Shown here in pieces: positions 50,232 through 59,235 of a stretch of 64,000 bases of DNA. Numbering within the stretch: position 1 is the first letter of the stretch; each line of letters starts with the position of its first letter. Below the pieces are notes generated by a model. That model saw only the letters and a list, made by a program, of their open reading frames with translations, ran no database searches and was not told the origin of the DNA. The stretch is from Guptibacillus hwajinpoensis (GTDB lineage Bacteria > Bacillota > Bacilli > Bacillales > Guptibacillaceae): assembly GCF_020171785.1 (NCBI RefSeq), contig NZ_JAIVAE010000003.1, positions 62,001 through 126,000 of the forward strand, in the 5' to 3' direction. Made by a program: the position numbers and the translations under genes.

Positions 50232-51587
50232 ATGACTGTTAAAGATTTAGCCAATAACCAGACACTGCTTGACCAACAAGAAAGAAGAGAATCAAATGCA
50301 AGATCTTATCCAAGAAGGATACCAATCGCCATTGATAAAGCAGAAGGCATTTTTGTTACAGACGTGGACGGAAAGCGATACTATGACTGTTTGGCTGGTG
50401 CAGGAACACTTGCACTTGGACATAACCATCCTGTAGCGATAGAAGCAATGGAGAAGATTCTTCACGATAAACGACCGTTACATACGTTAGACATTACAAC
50501 GCCAGTGAAAGAAGAGTTTGTAAATGAAGTGTATTCATGCTTACCAGAACAATTTGCCACTCGAGCCAAAATCCAGTTTTGTGGCCCTACTGGAGGGGAC
50601 GCCATTGAGGCAGCTTTAAAATTAGTCAAAACAGCAACTGGAAGAAGCAGCATCCTTACTTTCCAGGGTGGGTACCATGGTTCTACACATGGGACGATGG
50701 CGATCAGTGGGAATCATGCTCCTAAACAATATGTTCAAGGCTTAATGCCTGATACTCACTTCATGCCGTATCCTTATGCCTACCGCTGTCCATTCGGAAT
50801 GAAGGATGAAGAGGGACACAGGGTTTCAAGCACCTATATCGAAAATCTTCTCGATGATCCAGAAAGCGGCATTTTAACCCCAGCAGCCATGATTCTTGAG
50901 GTCGTACAGGGCGAAGGAGGTTCAGTTCCAGCTCCAATTGAATGGCTTCAAGAAATGAGAAGAATCACGAGTGAGAGAGGAATCCCTCTCATTATTGATG
51001 AAATTCAAACAGGCATCGGTCGAACGGGTAAAATGTTCGCATTTGAACATGCAGGGATTGTACCGGACGTTATTGTGCTTTCAAAAGCAATCGGAGGAAG
51101 TTTACCTCTTTCCGTTGTGATTTATGATCAAGATCTTGATAAGTGGAATCCAGGTGCACACATTGGTACTTTTCGAGGGAACCAAATGGCAATGGCTGCT
51201 GGGACTGCTTCATTGAAATTTATTAAAGAGCATGAACTTCACAAGCATGCAGCTGCAATGGGTGAAAGAATGATTGCTGCACTAAAAGATATGCAACACC
51301 AGTTCCGTGAAATTGGGGACGTTCGAGGAAGAGGGTTAATGATTGGAGTAGAAATTGTAGACCCCAATCAGGTTCAATCTTCTTCAGGAAGTTATCCATC
51401 TCACCCTGCATTAGCAAGCCTCATTCAGAGAGAATGTTTTCGTCGAGGTTTGATTTTAGAAGTTGGAGGGAGAAACGGCAGTGTCGTAAGACTTTTACCT
51501 CCGCTGATTATTACGGACGAGCAAGTGACAGATGTCCTCACAATTATTGAAGAAGCAGTAAAAGTTGCTGTTGAGTCAATCGAATGA
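50232..51587 (+). CDS. rhbA: L-2,4-diaminobutyrate:2-ketoglutarate aminotransferase (RhbA-like)
   Basis: 451 aa class III PLP aminotransferase. It makes L-2,4-diaminobutyrate from aspartate semialdehyde, the first step toward 1,3-diaminopropane. Landmarks are GAGTLALGHNHP near the N-terminus, FQGGYHGSTHG, LIIDEIQTGIGRTG with the PLP Asp, and the PLP Lys in LSKAIGGSLPLS. First gene of the Fur-controlled operon; its stop overlaps the next start (ATGA). Confidence 0.9.
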   Translation: MTVKDLANNQTLLDQQERRESNARSYPRRIPIAIDKAEGIFVTDVDGKRYYDCLAGAGTLALGHNHPVAIEAMEKILHDKRPLHTLDITTPVKEEFVNEVYSCLPEQFATRAKIQFCGPTGGDAIEAALKLVKTATGRSSILTFQGGYHGSTHGTMAISGNHAPKQYVQGLMPDTHFMPYPYAYRCPFGMKDEEGHRVSSTYIENLLDDPESGILTPAAMILEVVQGEGGSVPAPIEWLQEMRRITSERGIPLIIDEIQTGIGRTGKMFAFEHAGIVPDVIVLSKAIGGSLPLSVVIYDQDLDKWNPGAHIGTFRGNQMAMAAGTASLKFIKEHELHKHAAAMGERMIAALKDMQHQFREIGDVRGRGLMIGVEIVDPNQVQSSSGSYPSHPALASLIQRECFRRGLILEVGGRNGSVVRLLPPLIITDEQVTDVLTIIEEAVKVAVESIE

Positions 51588-53092
51588 CACTAACGAACAA
51601 AGAAATTAAAGCAGAAGTAATGGAAGAACTCTTTCTTCATAGTGGAGAAAGTGGACAAGCTTCTTTTCAAAAGCAAATGACCGAAATGATCGCCATCCTC
51701 AGTCGAACCTTTCAGGATGCAACCGCTCCATACATTGGGAAGCAACCCAAAATGGTTCAAGATGAAATCGCATCACTGATTAAGTTTCCTAATGAAACTC
51801 AAAATTTCACCGAACTATTGCAAGAAATAGCGGAACCGATACTAAAAAATAGTCTTCAAGTTTCTCATGAAAAAAGCATCGCCCATTTGCACTGCCCGCC
51901 GCTCATACCAGCTATTGCGGCGGAGATTGTGATTAGTTCTTTCAATCAGTCTCTTGATTCATGGGATCAAAGCACCGCTGCCACGTACTTAGAACAGGAA
52001 ATGATCAAGTGGCTGACAAAGAAATTTGGCTATACAGCCAATTCTGATGGCACATTTACAAGTGGCGGGACGCAATCGAATTATACAGGCCTTTTGTTAG
52101 CGAGGGATGAATTTTGTTATCGCAAGTGGGGGCGTGATGTCAAGCTGGATGGGTTACCCTCCCAATTTCACAAATTAAGGATTCTTTGCTCTGAGGATGC
52201 TCACTTCACCGTACAAAAAACAGCTGCCCAACTAGGACTAGGAGTGAACGCCGTAATAACGGTAAAAGTTGATGAGTACCACCGGATGTCGCCGATGCAC
52301 TTAAAAAAACAATTGATAGATTTAAAAGAAAAAGATCTATTACCTTTTGCACTTGTCGGAACTTGTGGCACGACTGATTTCGGGAGCATCGATCCTTTAG
52401 TTGAATTAGCCACGATCGCAAAAGAGGAAGAATTATGGTTCCATGTCGATGCGGCATATGGTGGAGCACTTATACTCTCTGAATCTTACAATTGGAAGCT
52501 AGAAGGGATTAAAGCGGCGGACTCCATTACAGTTGATTTTCATAAGCTTTTCTATCAACCAATCTCATGTGGCGCTTTTCTTGTGAAAAACAGCCAGTCC
52601 TTTCGTTTTCTGAATCATCACGCTGATTACTTGAATCCAATTGAGGATGACGGGGAGGGAATTCCAAACCTAGTCAATAAATCGATTGTTACAACTAGAA
52701 GATTTGATGCTTTTAAACTTTTCCTCTCACTGAAGACCGTTGGAATCAGACTTTTTTCTGAAATGATTGACGCGACCTTTTATCTGGCTCAAGAAACAGC
52801 GAATTACTTATCTCACCAACCTAATATTAAAGTTGAAAACAAAAACCCAGAACTCAACACGGTTATTTTTCGATTTGAACCACAGACTTCAACCGGAGAT
52901 GTGTGCAAGTTAAATCGAAAAATACAGCAAGAAATGCTCTACGAGAGCAAAGCAGCCATTGCTAAAACATCGGTGAATGGTCGAACCTATTTAAAATTCA
53001 CTATGCTTAATCCTAGAACAAAAATGAAGCACATTTATGAGATTGTAGAAGAAATTCAAACGCTAGGATGGAAATGGAGGGAACACACGTGA
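51584..53092 (+). CDS. rhbB: L-2,4-diaminobutyrate decarboxylase (RhbB-like)
   Basis: 502 aa PLP-dependent group II decarboxylase. The PLP pocket has TSGGTQSNYTG, WFHVDAAYGGALIL and the PLP Lys in VDFHKLFYQPISCGAF. With the preceding aminotransferase it yields 1,3-diaminopropane, the diamine of schizokinen and rhizobactin 1021. Translation is coupled by the ATGA overlap. It also overlaps the next gene by four bases. Confidence 0.9.
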   Translation: MTLTNKEIKAEVMEELFLHSGESGQASFQKQMTEMIAILSRTFQDATAPYIGKQPKMVQDEIASLIKFPNETQNFTELLQEIAEPILKNSLQVSHEKSIAHLHCPPLIPAIAAEIVISSFNQSLDSWDQSTAATYLEQEMIKWLTKKFGYTANSDGTFTSGGTQSNYTGLLLARDEFCYRKWGRDVKLDGLPSQFHKLRILCSEDAHFTVQKTAAQLGLGVNAVITVKVDEYHRMSPMHLKKQLIDLKEKDLLPFALVGTCGTTDFGSIDPLVELATIAKEEELWFHVDAAYGGALILSESYNWKLEGIKAADSITVDFHKLFYQPISCGAFLVKNSQSFRFLNHHADYLNPIEDDGEGIPNLVNKSIVTTRRFDAFKLFLSLKTVGIRLFSEMIDATFYLAQETANYLSHQPNIKVENKNPELNTVIFRFEPQTSTGDVCKLNRKIQQEMLYESKAAIAKTSVNGRTYLKFTMLNPRTKMKHIYEIVEEIQTLGWKWREHT

Positions 53093-54867
53093 AGTTTGCC
53101 AAAGACTATGCAGAACAAGCTACGATGCAGAGCTTCCTAAATTGTTATTTACGCGAAACTAGCCATTTTACTGAAATAGAAAAACCTGAAGCTTTGCGAG
53201 ATTTATCAGCTCCGAAATTCATTTCCTGCTTACTAGAAAACCAGGGAATTGAGCTGATTTTACCAATCTCTTATTGGTCTTTAACTGGACGACATATCTT
53301 TGAATTCCCATTGGTTTATCGCATCGAAAATGGCGCATTTAACCCGCTTGATTATCTGACATTAACCACATTAATTGTAAAAGAACTCCTGATCGATCAG
53401 AAACGATTAGATGCAGAAGATGAATTGATCATGCGGATCATATTAAGCTGTCAAAACATGAAATCGTATATTGAAGAAAGATACAAAGACAATAAGCGCT
53501 TATCGGATGAAACATTTGATTACATTGAAGCAGAACAGTCTCTCTTACTTGGGCATCTGCTACACCCAACACCCAAAAGCAAACAAGGGTTATCACTAGA
53601 AGAAGATCGGCTGTACTCACCTGAATTAAATGGTGAATTTCAACTTCACTATTTTAGTGTTCATCCTTCCCTCATCTTAGAAGATTCAAGTTTATCACTA
53701 TCCGCAAGTGAACTGGTGAGAGAAGAATTAAAAGCGGATGAATCCGTTAATCAAGAATGGCTTCATCAATTTGAAGATTGGGTTCTTATACCTGTGCACC
53801 CCCTTCAAGTCAATGTTCTCTTAAAAAATAAACATGTGGTTCACTATATTCAAAAAGGGAAACTTGATTATCTCGGTCCAGTGGGGAAGATGTATACGGC
53901 TACTTCTTCATTTAGAACGCTTTACAGTCGTCAGTCTAACTATATGCTGAAATTTTCGGTTCCCGTTAAAATAACAAACTCACTTCGAGTTAATCAGCAA
54001 AAAGAACTTTATCGAGGCGTTGAAGTTTCTAGACTATTGAAAACAGTGTTAGGAAAAGAACTAAAGAGCTTTCACCCAATGTTTGAGATAATTCGTGATC
54101 CCGCTTATTTGAATGTCGCAATTCCGGACCTTGAAGATGGTTTTGCTGTTGTCATTCGAGAGAATCCTTTCTACAAAAATAGCGAAAACACAAGCTTAGT
54201 CGCTGCTCTTTGCCAGGATCATCCATATGACGGGAAAGCTCGTCTACATGCGATTATTACTTCAATTGCAAGAAGAGAAGGACGTGCAATTGAAAAAGTA
54301 AGTTTAGAATGGTTTGATCGCTATTTGTCTCTCTCTCTTGATCCGATGCTATGGCTTTATCGCAACTACGGTATTGCTCTTGAAGCACATCAGCAGAATT
54401 CTGTCATTAAATTATCGGAAGGTTATCCATCAAGCTTCTATTATCGAGACAATCAGGGTTATTACTTCAGTGAATCTATGGCGGATAAACTCTCAAAACT
54501 TCTTCCAGATTTAAATGAGAAAAGCGATACCATTTGTACTGATGAAGTAGCAAATGAACGTTTTCGCTATTATTTCTTTTTTAATCATTTATTCGGCTTA
54601 ATCAATGCATTTGGAGTGAACGGATTGATTAGCGAACAACACCTAATAAATCTCTTAAGAGATCGTCTTCTACGGTATGAGGCGTCATCATCTCTTGTGA
54701 AAAGTTTACTAGAAGAGCCAGTTTTGCCGTGCAAAGCAAATTTACTAACTCGCTTCTATGACATGGATGAGCTGGTGGGATCACTGGAGACACAATCGGT
54801 TTATACAATGGTGACTAATCCAATAGCTCAGGGGGTTGCAGTAGAAAATGGCTCACAAGCACGTTGA
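53089..54867 (+). CDS. rhbC: IucA/IucC-family NIS siderophore synthetase (RhbC position)
   Basis: 592 aa NRPS-independent siderophore synthetase that adenylates citrate or its monoamide and joins it to the hydroxamate amine. Family segments are LLLGHLLHPTPKSKQG, VLIPVHPLQVN, SSFRTLYSR and EAHQQNSVIKL for ATP/Mg and substrate. GTG at 53089 (GTGA overlap with the previous stop, seven bases after GGAGGG) is preferred over ATG 53068. The second synthetase at 56742 would make the other amide bond. Confidence 0.9.
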   Translation: MKFAKDYAEQATMQSFLNCYLRETSHFTEIEKPEALRDLSAPKFISCLLENQGIELILPISYWSLTGRHIFEFPLVYRIENGAFNPLDYLTLTTLIVKELLIDQKRLDAEDELIMRIILSCQNMKSYIEERYKDNKRLSDETFDYIEAEQSLLLGHLLHPTPKSKQGLSLEEDRLYSPELNGEFQLHYFSVHPSLILEDSSLSLSASELVREELKADESVNQEWLHQFEDWVLIPVHPLQVNVLLKNKHVVHYIQKGKLDYLGPVGKMYTATSSFRTLYSRQSNYMLKFSVPVKITNSLRVNQQKELYRGVEVSRLLKTVLGKELKSFHPMFEIIRDPAYLNVAIPDLEDGFAVVIRENPFYKNSENTSLVAALCQDHPYDGKARLHAIITSIARREGRAIEKVSLEWFDRYLSLSLDPMLWLYRNYGIALEAHQQNSVIKLSEGYPSSFYYRDNQGYYFSESMADKLSKLLPDLNEKSDTICTDEVANERFRYYFFFNHLFGLINAFGVNGLISEQHLINLLRDRLLRYEASSSLVKSLLEEPVLPCKANLLTRFYDMDELVGSLETQSVYTMVTNPIAQGVAVENGSQAR

Positions 54868-55411
54868 AGTAGATCAAGAATATAAAACCATTTCCTTTTC
54901 TGAAGTGAGCTTTGAACGCGATGTACATATGATTCATCGGTGGATGAACGAATCACATGTTTCGCCCTTCTGGCAATTAAATATACCGATAGAAGCCTAT
55001 AAACGTCATTTGCTGAAAGCATTAAAAGACGAGCATCAGAACCTTTACCTCGGTCTTATAAATAACGAACCAATCAGCTACTGGGAAGCGTACTGGGTAG
55101 AAGGAGATATTATGGAAGGCATGTATGAAAATAAACCTTATGATCAAGGTATTCATCTCTTAATTGGAGAAACAGACTTCCTCGGTAAGGGATACGCACT
55201 TCCGCTTCTTAGAGAAATGGTGTCTTTACAACTGAAGGAAAGGCGGACAAAAAGAGTGATTGCTGAACCAGACATTCGAAATAAGAAAATGATTCATGTG
55301 TTTGAAAAATGTGGCTTTCGACCGCAAAAACCGATTAAGCTTCCTGATAAAACAGGGTTATTAATGATTTGTGAACGTGATCAGTTTGAAAGGAAGTGGG
55401 GGAATGAGTGA
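54848..55411 (+). CDS. rhbD: Siderophore N-acetyltransferase (RhbD/IucB-like)
   Basis: 187 aa GNAT enzyme of the lysine/diamine N-acetyltransferase type used in siderophore synthesis. Landmarks are HRWMNESHVSPFWQLN, DQGIHLLIGETDFLGKGYALPLL with the acetyl-CoA loop GKGYA, and AEPDIRNKKMIHVFEKCGF. It would acetylate N-hydroxy-1,3-diaminopropane. The start ATG lies within the last 20 bases of the previous gene, so expression is coupled. Confidence 0.9.
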   Translation: MAHKHVEVDQEYKTISFSEVSFERDVHMIHRWMNESHVSPFWQLNIPIEAYKRHLLKALKDEHQNLYLGLINNEPISYWEAYWVEGDIMEGMYENKPYDQGIHLLIGETDFLGKGYALPLLREMVSLQLKERRTKRVIAEPDIRNKKMIHVFEKCGFRPQKPIKLPDKTGLLMICERDQFERKWGNE

Positions 55412-56726
55412 ACACGTATATGATGCCATTGGGATAGGGATCGGACCATTTAACCTTAGTTTTGCTGCCTTAACAGACGAGCTTGATGAGGTAGATGTCC
55501 TTCTGTTTGATCGGAAAGAAGAGTTTGATTGGCATCCTGGCATGCTGATTGATGGAACCACTTTACAAGTGCCATTTTTCGCTGACCTGGTCAGCATGGC
55601 GGACGTAAAAAACAAATTTAGCTTTCTAAACTATTTACAAGTTCATAATCGCATGTATCATTTTTATTTTTTGGAAAAGTTTCATATCCCTCGAAAAGAA
55701 TACAATCACTACTGTCAATGGGTATCTAAGCAACTTGATTCATGCCGATTTGGTTATGAGGTGGTGGATGTTTCATTACATCAATCAGGAAAAGGAGCAT
55801 CCGTTTATCTTGTGCAAGTTCAGCATATTAAAACATTAGAAATTGAAACGTTTCTAACAAAACATATCGTAATGGGGATAGGTTCAATACCTTCCGTTCC
55901 TAAACCTTTCAAGTCTATGCTCAGTGAAACGGTTTTTCATTCATCAGATTACATGGAGAAGAAAGAGCGAGCTGTACAAGGAAAATCGATTGCTGTCGTC
56001 GGTTCAGGTCAGAGTGCAGCTGAGATCTTTTTAGACTTGGCCAAAGAGCAAGATAAGCACAATTATGAATTAAGTTGGTATACAAGATCAAACGGATTTT
56101 TCCCAATGGAATACTCTAAACTTGGTCTTGAATATTTTTCGCCAGATTACACGGGCTTCTTTTACAGACTTACACAAGAAAAGAAAGATGGGCTACTGAA
56201 AGATCAAGCATTGCTTTATAAAGGTATTAGCGCGGAAACGATTTCTGAAATTTATGATCTTTTATATGAGCAATCGATCGGAAATCAACAGCCGGCGCAT
56301 CTACAAGCAATGAGCCAAATAAACCATCTAGAGATGAATGGAGACGTATGCAGCGTGCAAGGAAGTCATACCGTGACAAAAGAATCGTTTGGTTTTGAAT
56401 CTGAAGTCATCATTCTTGGGACTGGTTACATACAGAACATGCCAAGCTTTTTGCCGGAATCCCTATTAAATAGAGACCCAAAAAATCGTCTAGAAATTAC
56501 AGAAGATTATCGTTTGGGCACGAAACATAACAGTGGAAATGAGATTTTTGTACAAAATGGTGAACTTCACACTCATGGAGTCGGAGCACCTGACCTTGGT
56601 CTTGGCGCTCATCGAAACGCCGTGATTATTAACCAAATCGCTAAGAAAGAAGTTTATCCCATTCAGTCAAAAAATGTCTTCCAATCTTTTGGAGTGGTCA
56701 AAAAACCTGCATTAACAACTAATTAG
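55404..56726 (+). CDS. rhbE: Diamine/lysine/ornithine N-monooxygenase (RhbE-like)
   Basis: 440 aa FAD/NADPH enzyme that N-hydroxylates the diamine to give the hydroxamate precursor. FAD motif IGIGPFNLSFAAL near the N-terminus, NADPH motif VVGSGQSAAEIFLDL in the middle and the ATG-like motif GTGYIQNMPSFLP near residue 340. ATG 55404 follows AAGGAAGTGGGGG and overlaps the previous stop. An upstream in-frame start at 55371 would lie inside the previous gene without a site. Confidence 0.9.
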   Translation: MSEHVYDAIGIGIGPFNLSFAALTDELDEVDVLLFDRKEEFDWHPGMLIDGTTLQVPFFADLVSMADVKNKFSFLNYLQVHNRMYHFYFLEKFHIPRKEYNHYCQWVSKQLDSCRFGYEVVDVSLHQSGKGASVYLVQVQHIKTLEIETFLTKHIVMGIGSIPSVPKPFKSMLSETVFHSSDYMEKKERAVQGKSIAVVGSGQSAAEIFLDLAKEQDKHNYELSWYTRSNGFFPMEYSKLGLEYFSPDYTGFFYRLTQEKKDGLLKDQALLYKGISAETISEIYDLLYEQSIGNQQPAHLQAMSQINHLEMNGDVCSVQGSHTVTKESFGFESEVIILGTGYIQNMPSFLPESLLNRDPKNRLEITEDYRLGTKHNSGNEIFVQNGELHTHGVGAPDLGLGAHRNAVIINQIAKKEVYPIQSKNVFQSFGVVKKPALTTN

Positions 56727-56741
56727 AAAGTGGTGAAAGGT

Positions 56742-58544
56742 ATGTTCTCTGATAAAGACTTAGATCGTATTTTATCAAAAGAAAGCTGGGAATTAGTGAA
56801 TCATAAACTTCTCGGAAAAATGCTTTCAGAATTTATGTACGAGGATATGATTACACCTGAAATCATTCAAGAACAAGAAAACCATAGCCTTTTTGAGCTA
56901 CGTGTTTCTGTGAAGAAAACCTATCAGTTCCATGCAGCAACTCGTCTATTTGATAGCTTCGACGTTGATTGGAAATCGATTCGTCTCTTTTCTGACGGAA
57001 AAGAAGAGAAGGTAGGAGCCATCGCTTTTCTTCTTGATATTCAACCGCTGATCGGCATGTCGGCTGAAACGACAGCTCACTTAATAAAAGAAATCAATCA
57101 AACCCTCATTGCAGATGCTCATCTGTTATCAAATCCCGTCTCCTCTGATGATTTAGTTGAGGAAGACTATGCTAGATTAGAAGGCTATATGACTGGTCAC
57201 CCTTGGATCACCTATAACAAAGGAAGGATTGGATTTGGCTACGATGATTACTTGGACTTTGCCCCTGAACAACAAAATGAAGTAAAGCTTTCCTGGATCG
57301 GAGTTAGTCGTGAAATTAGCTCTTTTCAATCCGTTAACGACCTAACTTTTGGTGCGCTCATCAATTCTGAGCTTAGTCATGATGACCTTCAACATTTCAA
57401 TGAGGTTTTACTATCAAAAAAGCTAGATCCTACTAACTTCCTCTTCATGCCAGTTCATGAGTGGCAGTGGAAAAATGTTTTGATTCAGAATTTTGCAGAA
57501 GAAATTGCAAATCAAACGATTGTACCGCTCGGGGAATCTAGTGACTCTTACCTCCCTCAGCAGTCCATTCGTACGTTTGTCAACCAATCTCATCGAGACA
57601 AGCATCATGTTAAGTTGCCAATGAGCATTTTAAATACCCTCGTCTATCGGGGCTTACCTACAGAACGAACGCTCATCGCACCGCAAATCACTGAATTTAT
57701 AAAAGGAATCTATGAAAACGACTCCTTCTTAAAAGAGGAATGTAACGTTATTTTACCAGGTGAGATTGCAAGTATTAACGTTGATCATCCTTATTATCAT
57801 AGGCTAGAACATGCACCGTATCAATACAAAGAAATGCTTGGGGTTATTTTTCGTGAAAGCATCTACACATACCTTGAAGAAGGAGAACAAGCCATTACAT
57901 TAGCTGCATTGCTATATGAAGACCATGACGGTAAACCCTATATTCAAAGTATGATCGAAAAATCAGGGATTTCGACGCAAGAATGGATCACTCAATTTTT
58001 GGATGTCACGATGAAACCGCTGCTGCATTATCTGTACCAGTATGGCACGGTTTTCTCGCCACATGGACAAAACACTATTCTCGTATTAGAAGAGTACAAA
58101 CCATGCCGACTCGCTGTAAAAGATTTCGTAGATGACGTGAATATTAGTGATCAACCGATCGAGGAGTTAAGAGGATTGTCACCAGAATTGAGAGAGGTTC
58201 TTCGCAGTGAACCGCCAGAAGGTCTTACGCAGTTTATTTTCACAGGATTGTTTATTTGCCATTTGCGCTATTTAACAAACATTCTAGAGCATAATGAAAT
58301 GATGTCTGAAGATGAATTTTGGAAGATTCTCGCGGAAACGATTCATTCATATCAAGCTAGGTTTCCTCACTTAGAAGAGCGGTTTAAGCTTTTTGATTTC
58401 TTCCAACCATCATTTACAAAGCTATGTCTTAATCGAAATCGCATGGTCCAAGAAGGTTATTCGTCTGGAGATGATCGGCCGCACGCATCAGAGTTCGGTA
58501 AAGTTAATAATGCACTTTCAAATTATAAAAGCGTAACAAACTAA
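56742..58544 (+). CDS. rhbF: IucA/IucC-family NIS siderophore synthetase (RhbF position)
   Basis: 600 aa second siderophore synthetase of the operon. MTGHPWITYNKGRIGF is the textbook ATP-binding motif, with FMPVHEWQWKNVL, SIRTFVNQSHR region and PHGQNTILVLEEY. It is more canonical than the RhbC-position enzyme, where GHPxHP reads GHLLHP. It probably completes the citrate bis-amide. ATG 56742 is used; upstream GTG codons at 56730/56733 are alternatives. A terminator follows. Confidence 0.9.
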   Translation: MFSDKDLDRILSKESWELVNHKLLGKMLSEFMYEDMITPEIIQEQENHSLFELRVSVKKTYQFHAATRLFDSFDVDWKSIRLFSDGKEEKVGAIAFLLDIQPLIGMSAETTAHLIKEINQTLIADAHLLSNPVSSDDLVEEDYARLEGYMTGHPWITYNKGRIGFGYDDYLDFAPEQQNEVKLSWIGVSREISSFQSVNDLTFGALINSELSHDDLQHFNEVLLSKKLDPTNFLFMPVHEWQWKNVLIQNFAEEIANQTIVPLGESSDSYLPQQSIRTFVNQSHRDKHHVKLPMSILNTLVYRGLPTERTLIAPQITEFIKGIYENDSFLKEECNVILPGEIASINVDHPYYHRLEHAPYQYKEMLGVIFRESIYTYLEEGEQAITLAALLYEDHDGKPYIQSMIEKSGISTQEWITQFLDVTMKPLLHYLYQYGTVFSPHGQNTILVLEEYKPCRLAVKDFVDDVNISDQPIEELRGLSPELREVLRSEPPEGLTQFIFTGLFICHLRYLTNILEHNEMMSEDEFWKILAETIHSYQARFPHLEERFKLFDFFQPSFTKLCLNRNRMVQEGYSSGDDRPHASEFGKVNNALSNYKSVTN

Positions 58545-58550
58545 CAGAGT

Positions 58551-58575
58551 GACGGGGGTGCCCCCCGTCCTTTTT
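58551..58575 (+). terminator. GC-rich terminator closing the rhb genes, abutting the next ribosome site
   Basis: GACGGGG (58551-58557) pairs with CCCCGTC (58563-58569), then CTTTTT. The next gene's AAGGAG site follows immediately at 58576, so the downstream genes depend on read-through or an unseen promoter. Confidence 0.82.
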
Positions 58576-58590
58576 AAGGAGATAGGTAGA

Positions 58591-59235
58591 ATGGCGTATG
58601 AATGCACGATCACCGAAGAATCCGGTCGAACCCTTTCTTTTCGACCGGTCCATGAAGAAGATGTTCCTTTATTACACGAATGGATGCATCAGAAACACAT
58701 TTATCCATTTTGGAAGTTAAATTTGCCACTTGAAGAAATTAAAGTCTGGGTTGAAAACTCGATTTCGTCACGACATAAGCGCGTTTTTATGGGCTATCTA
58801 AATGATGAACCTGTTTGTTACGTCATTGGTTACGATGTTAGGCAGGATCCAATTAGAAGCTATTATTCAATTGAACCGAGGGATTTAGGTATGCATTTGC
58901 TTATAGGACCGAGACGACTATTAAACAAAGATGATGGAGAAGCCATTATTCGAGCGATGACTTTGTTTTTGTTTGAAAAATTTGGTGCAAACAGAATAAT
59001 TGGAGAGCCAGATGATCGAAATAGGATCGTCATTCCAATACTTAAAAAACTGGGCGGGAATGTGGTAAAAGACATTCAAATCAATGAAAAAAGAGCAAAA
59101 CTCGTGATTGCAAATCGGAACGATTTTCATCAAAACATATGTGACTCCAACATCACTTCTTCATTTCATCTATTAAATTCCCCAGATCATGAGTGGGAAG
59201 TATTTAATGAGGCGGTCAAACATGGATCATCGTAA
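58591..59235 (+). CDS. Second siderophore-type acyltransferase (IucB-like GNAT), diverged
   Basis: 214 aa GNAT paralogue of the RhbD-position enzyme: HEWMHQKHIYPFWKLNLP, GMHLLIGPRRLL and GEPDDRNRIVIPILKKLGG align with its motifs. The acetyl-CoA loop, GKGYA in RhbD, reads NKDDGEA here, and the C-terminus carries about 30 extra residues. It may therefore transfer a different acyl group, for example a fatty acid, or be impaired. ATG 58591 lies nine bases after AAGGAG. It follows the rhb terminator and overlaps the next gene by 14 bases. Confidence 0.75.
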   Translation: MAYECTITEESGRTLSFRPVHEEDVPLLHEWMHQKHIYPFWKLNLPLEEIKVWVENSISSRHKRVFMGYLNDEPVCYVIGYDVRQDPIRSYYSIEPRDLGMHLLIGPRRLLNKDDGEAIIRAMTLFLFEKFGANRIIGEPDDRNRIVIPILKKLGGNVVKDIQINEKRAKLVIANRNDFHQNICDSNITSSFHLLNSPDHEWEVFNEAVKHGSS

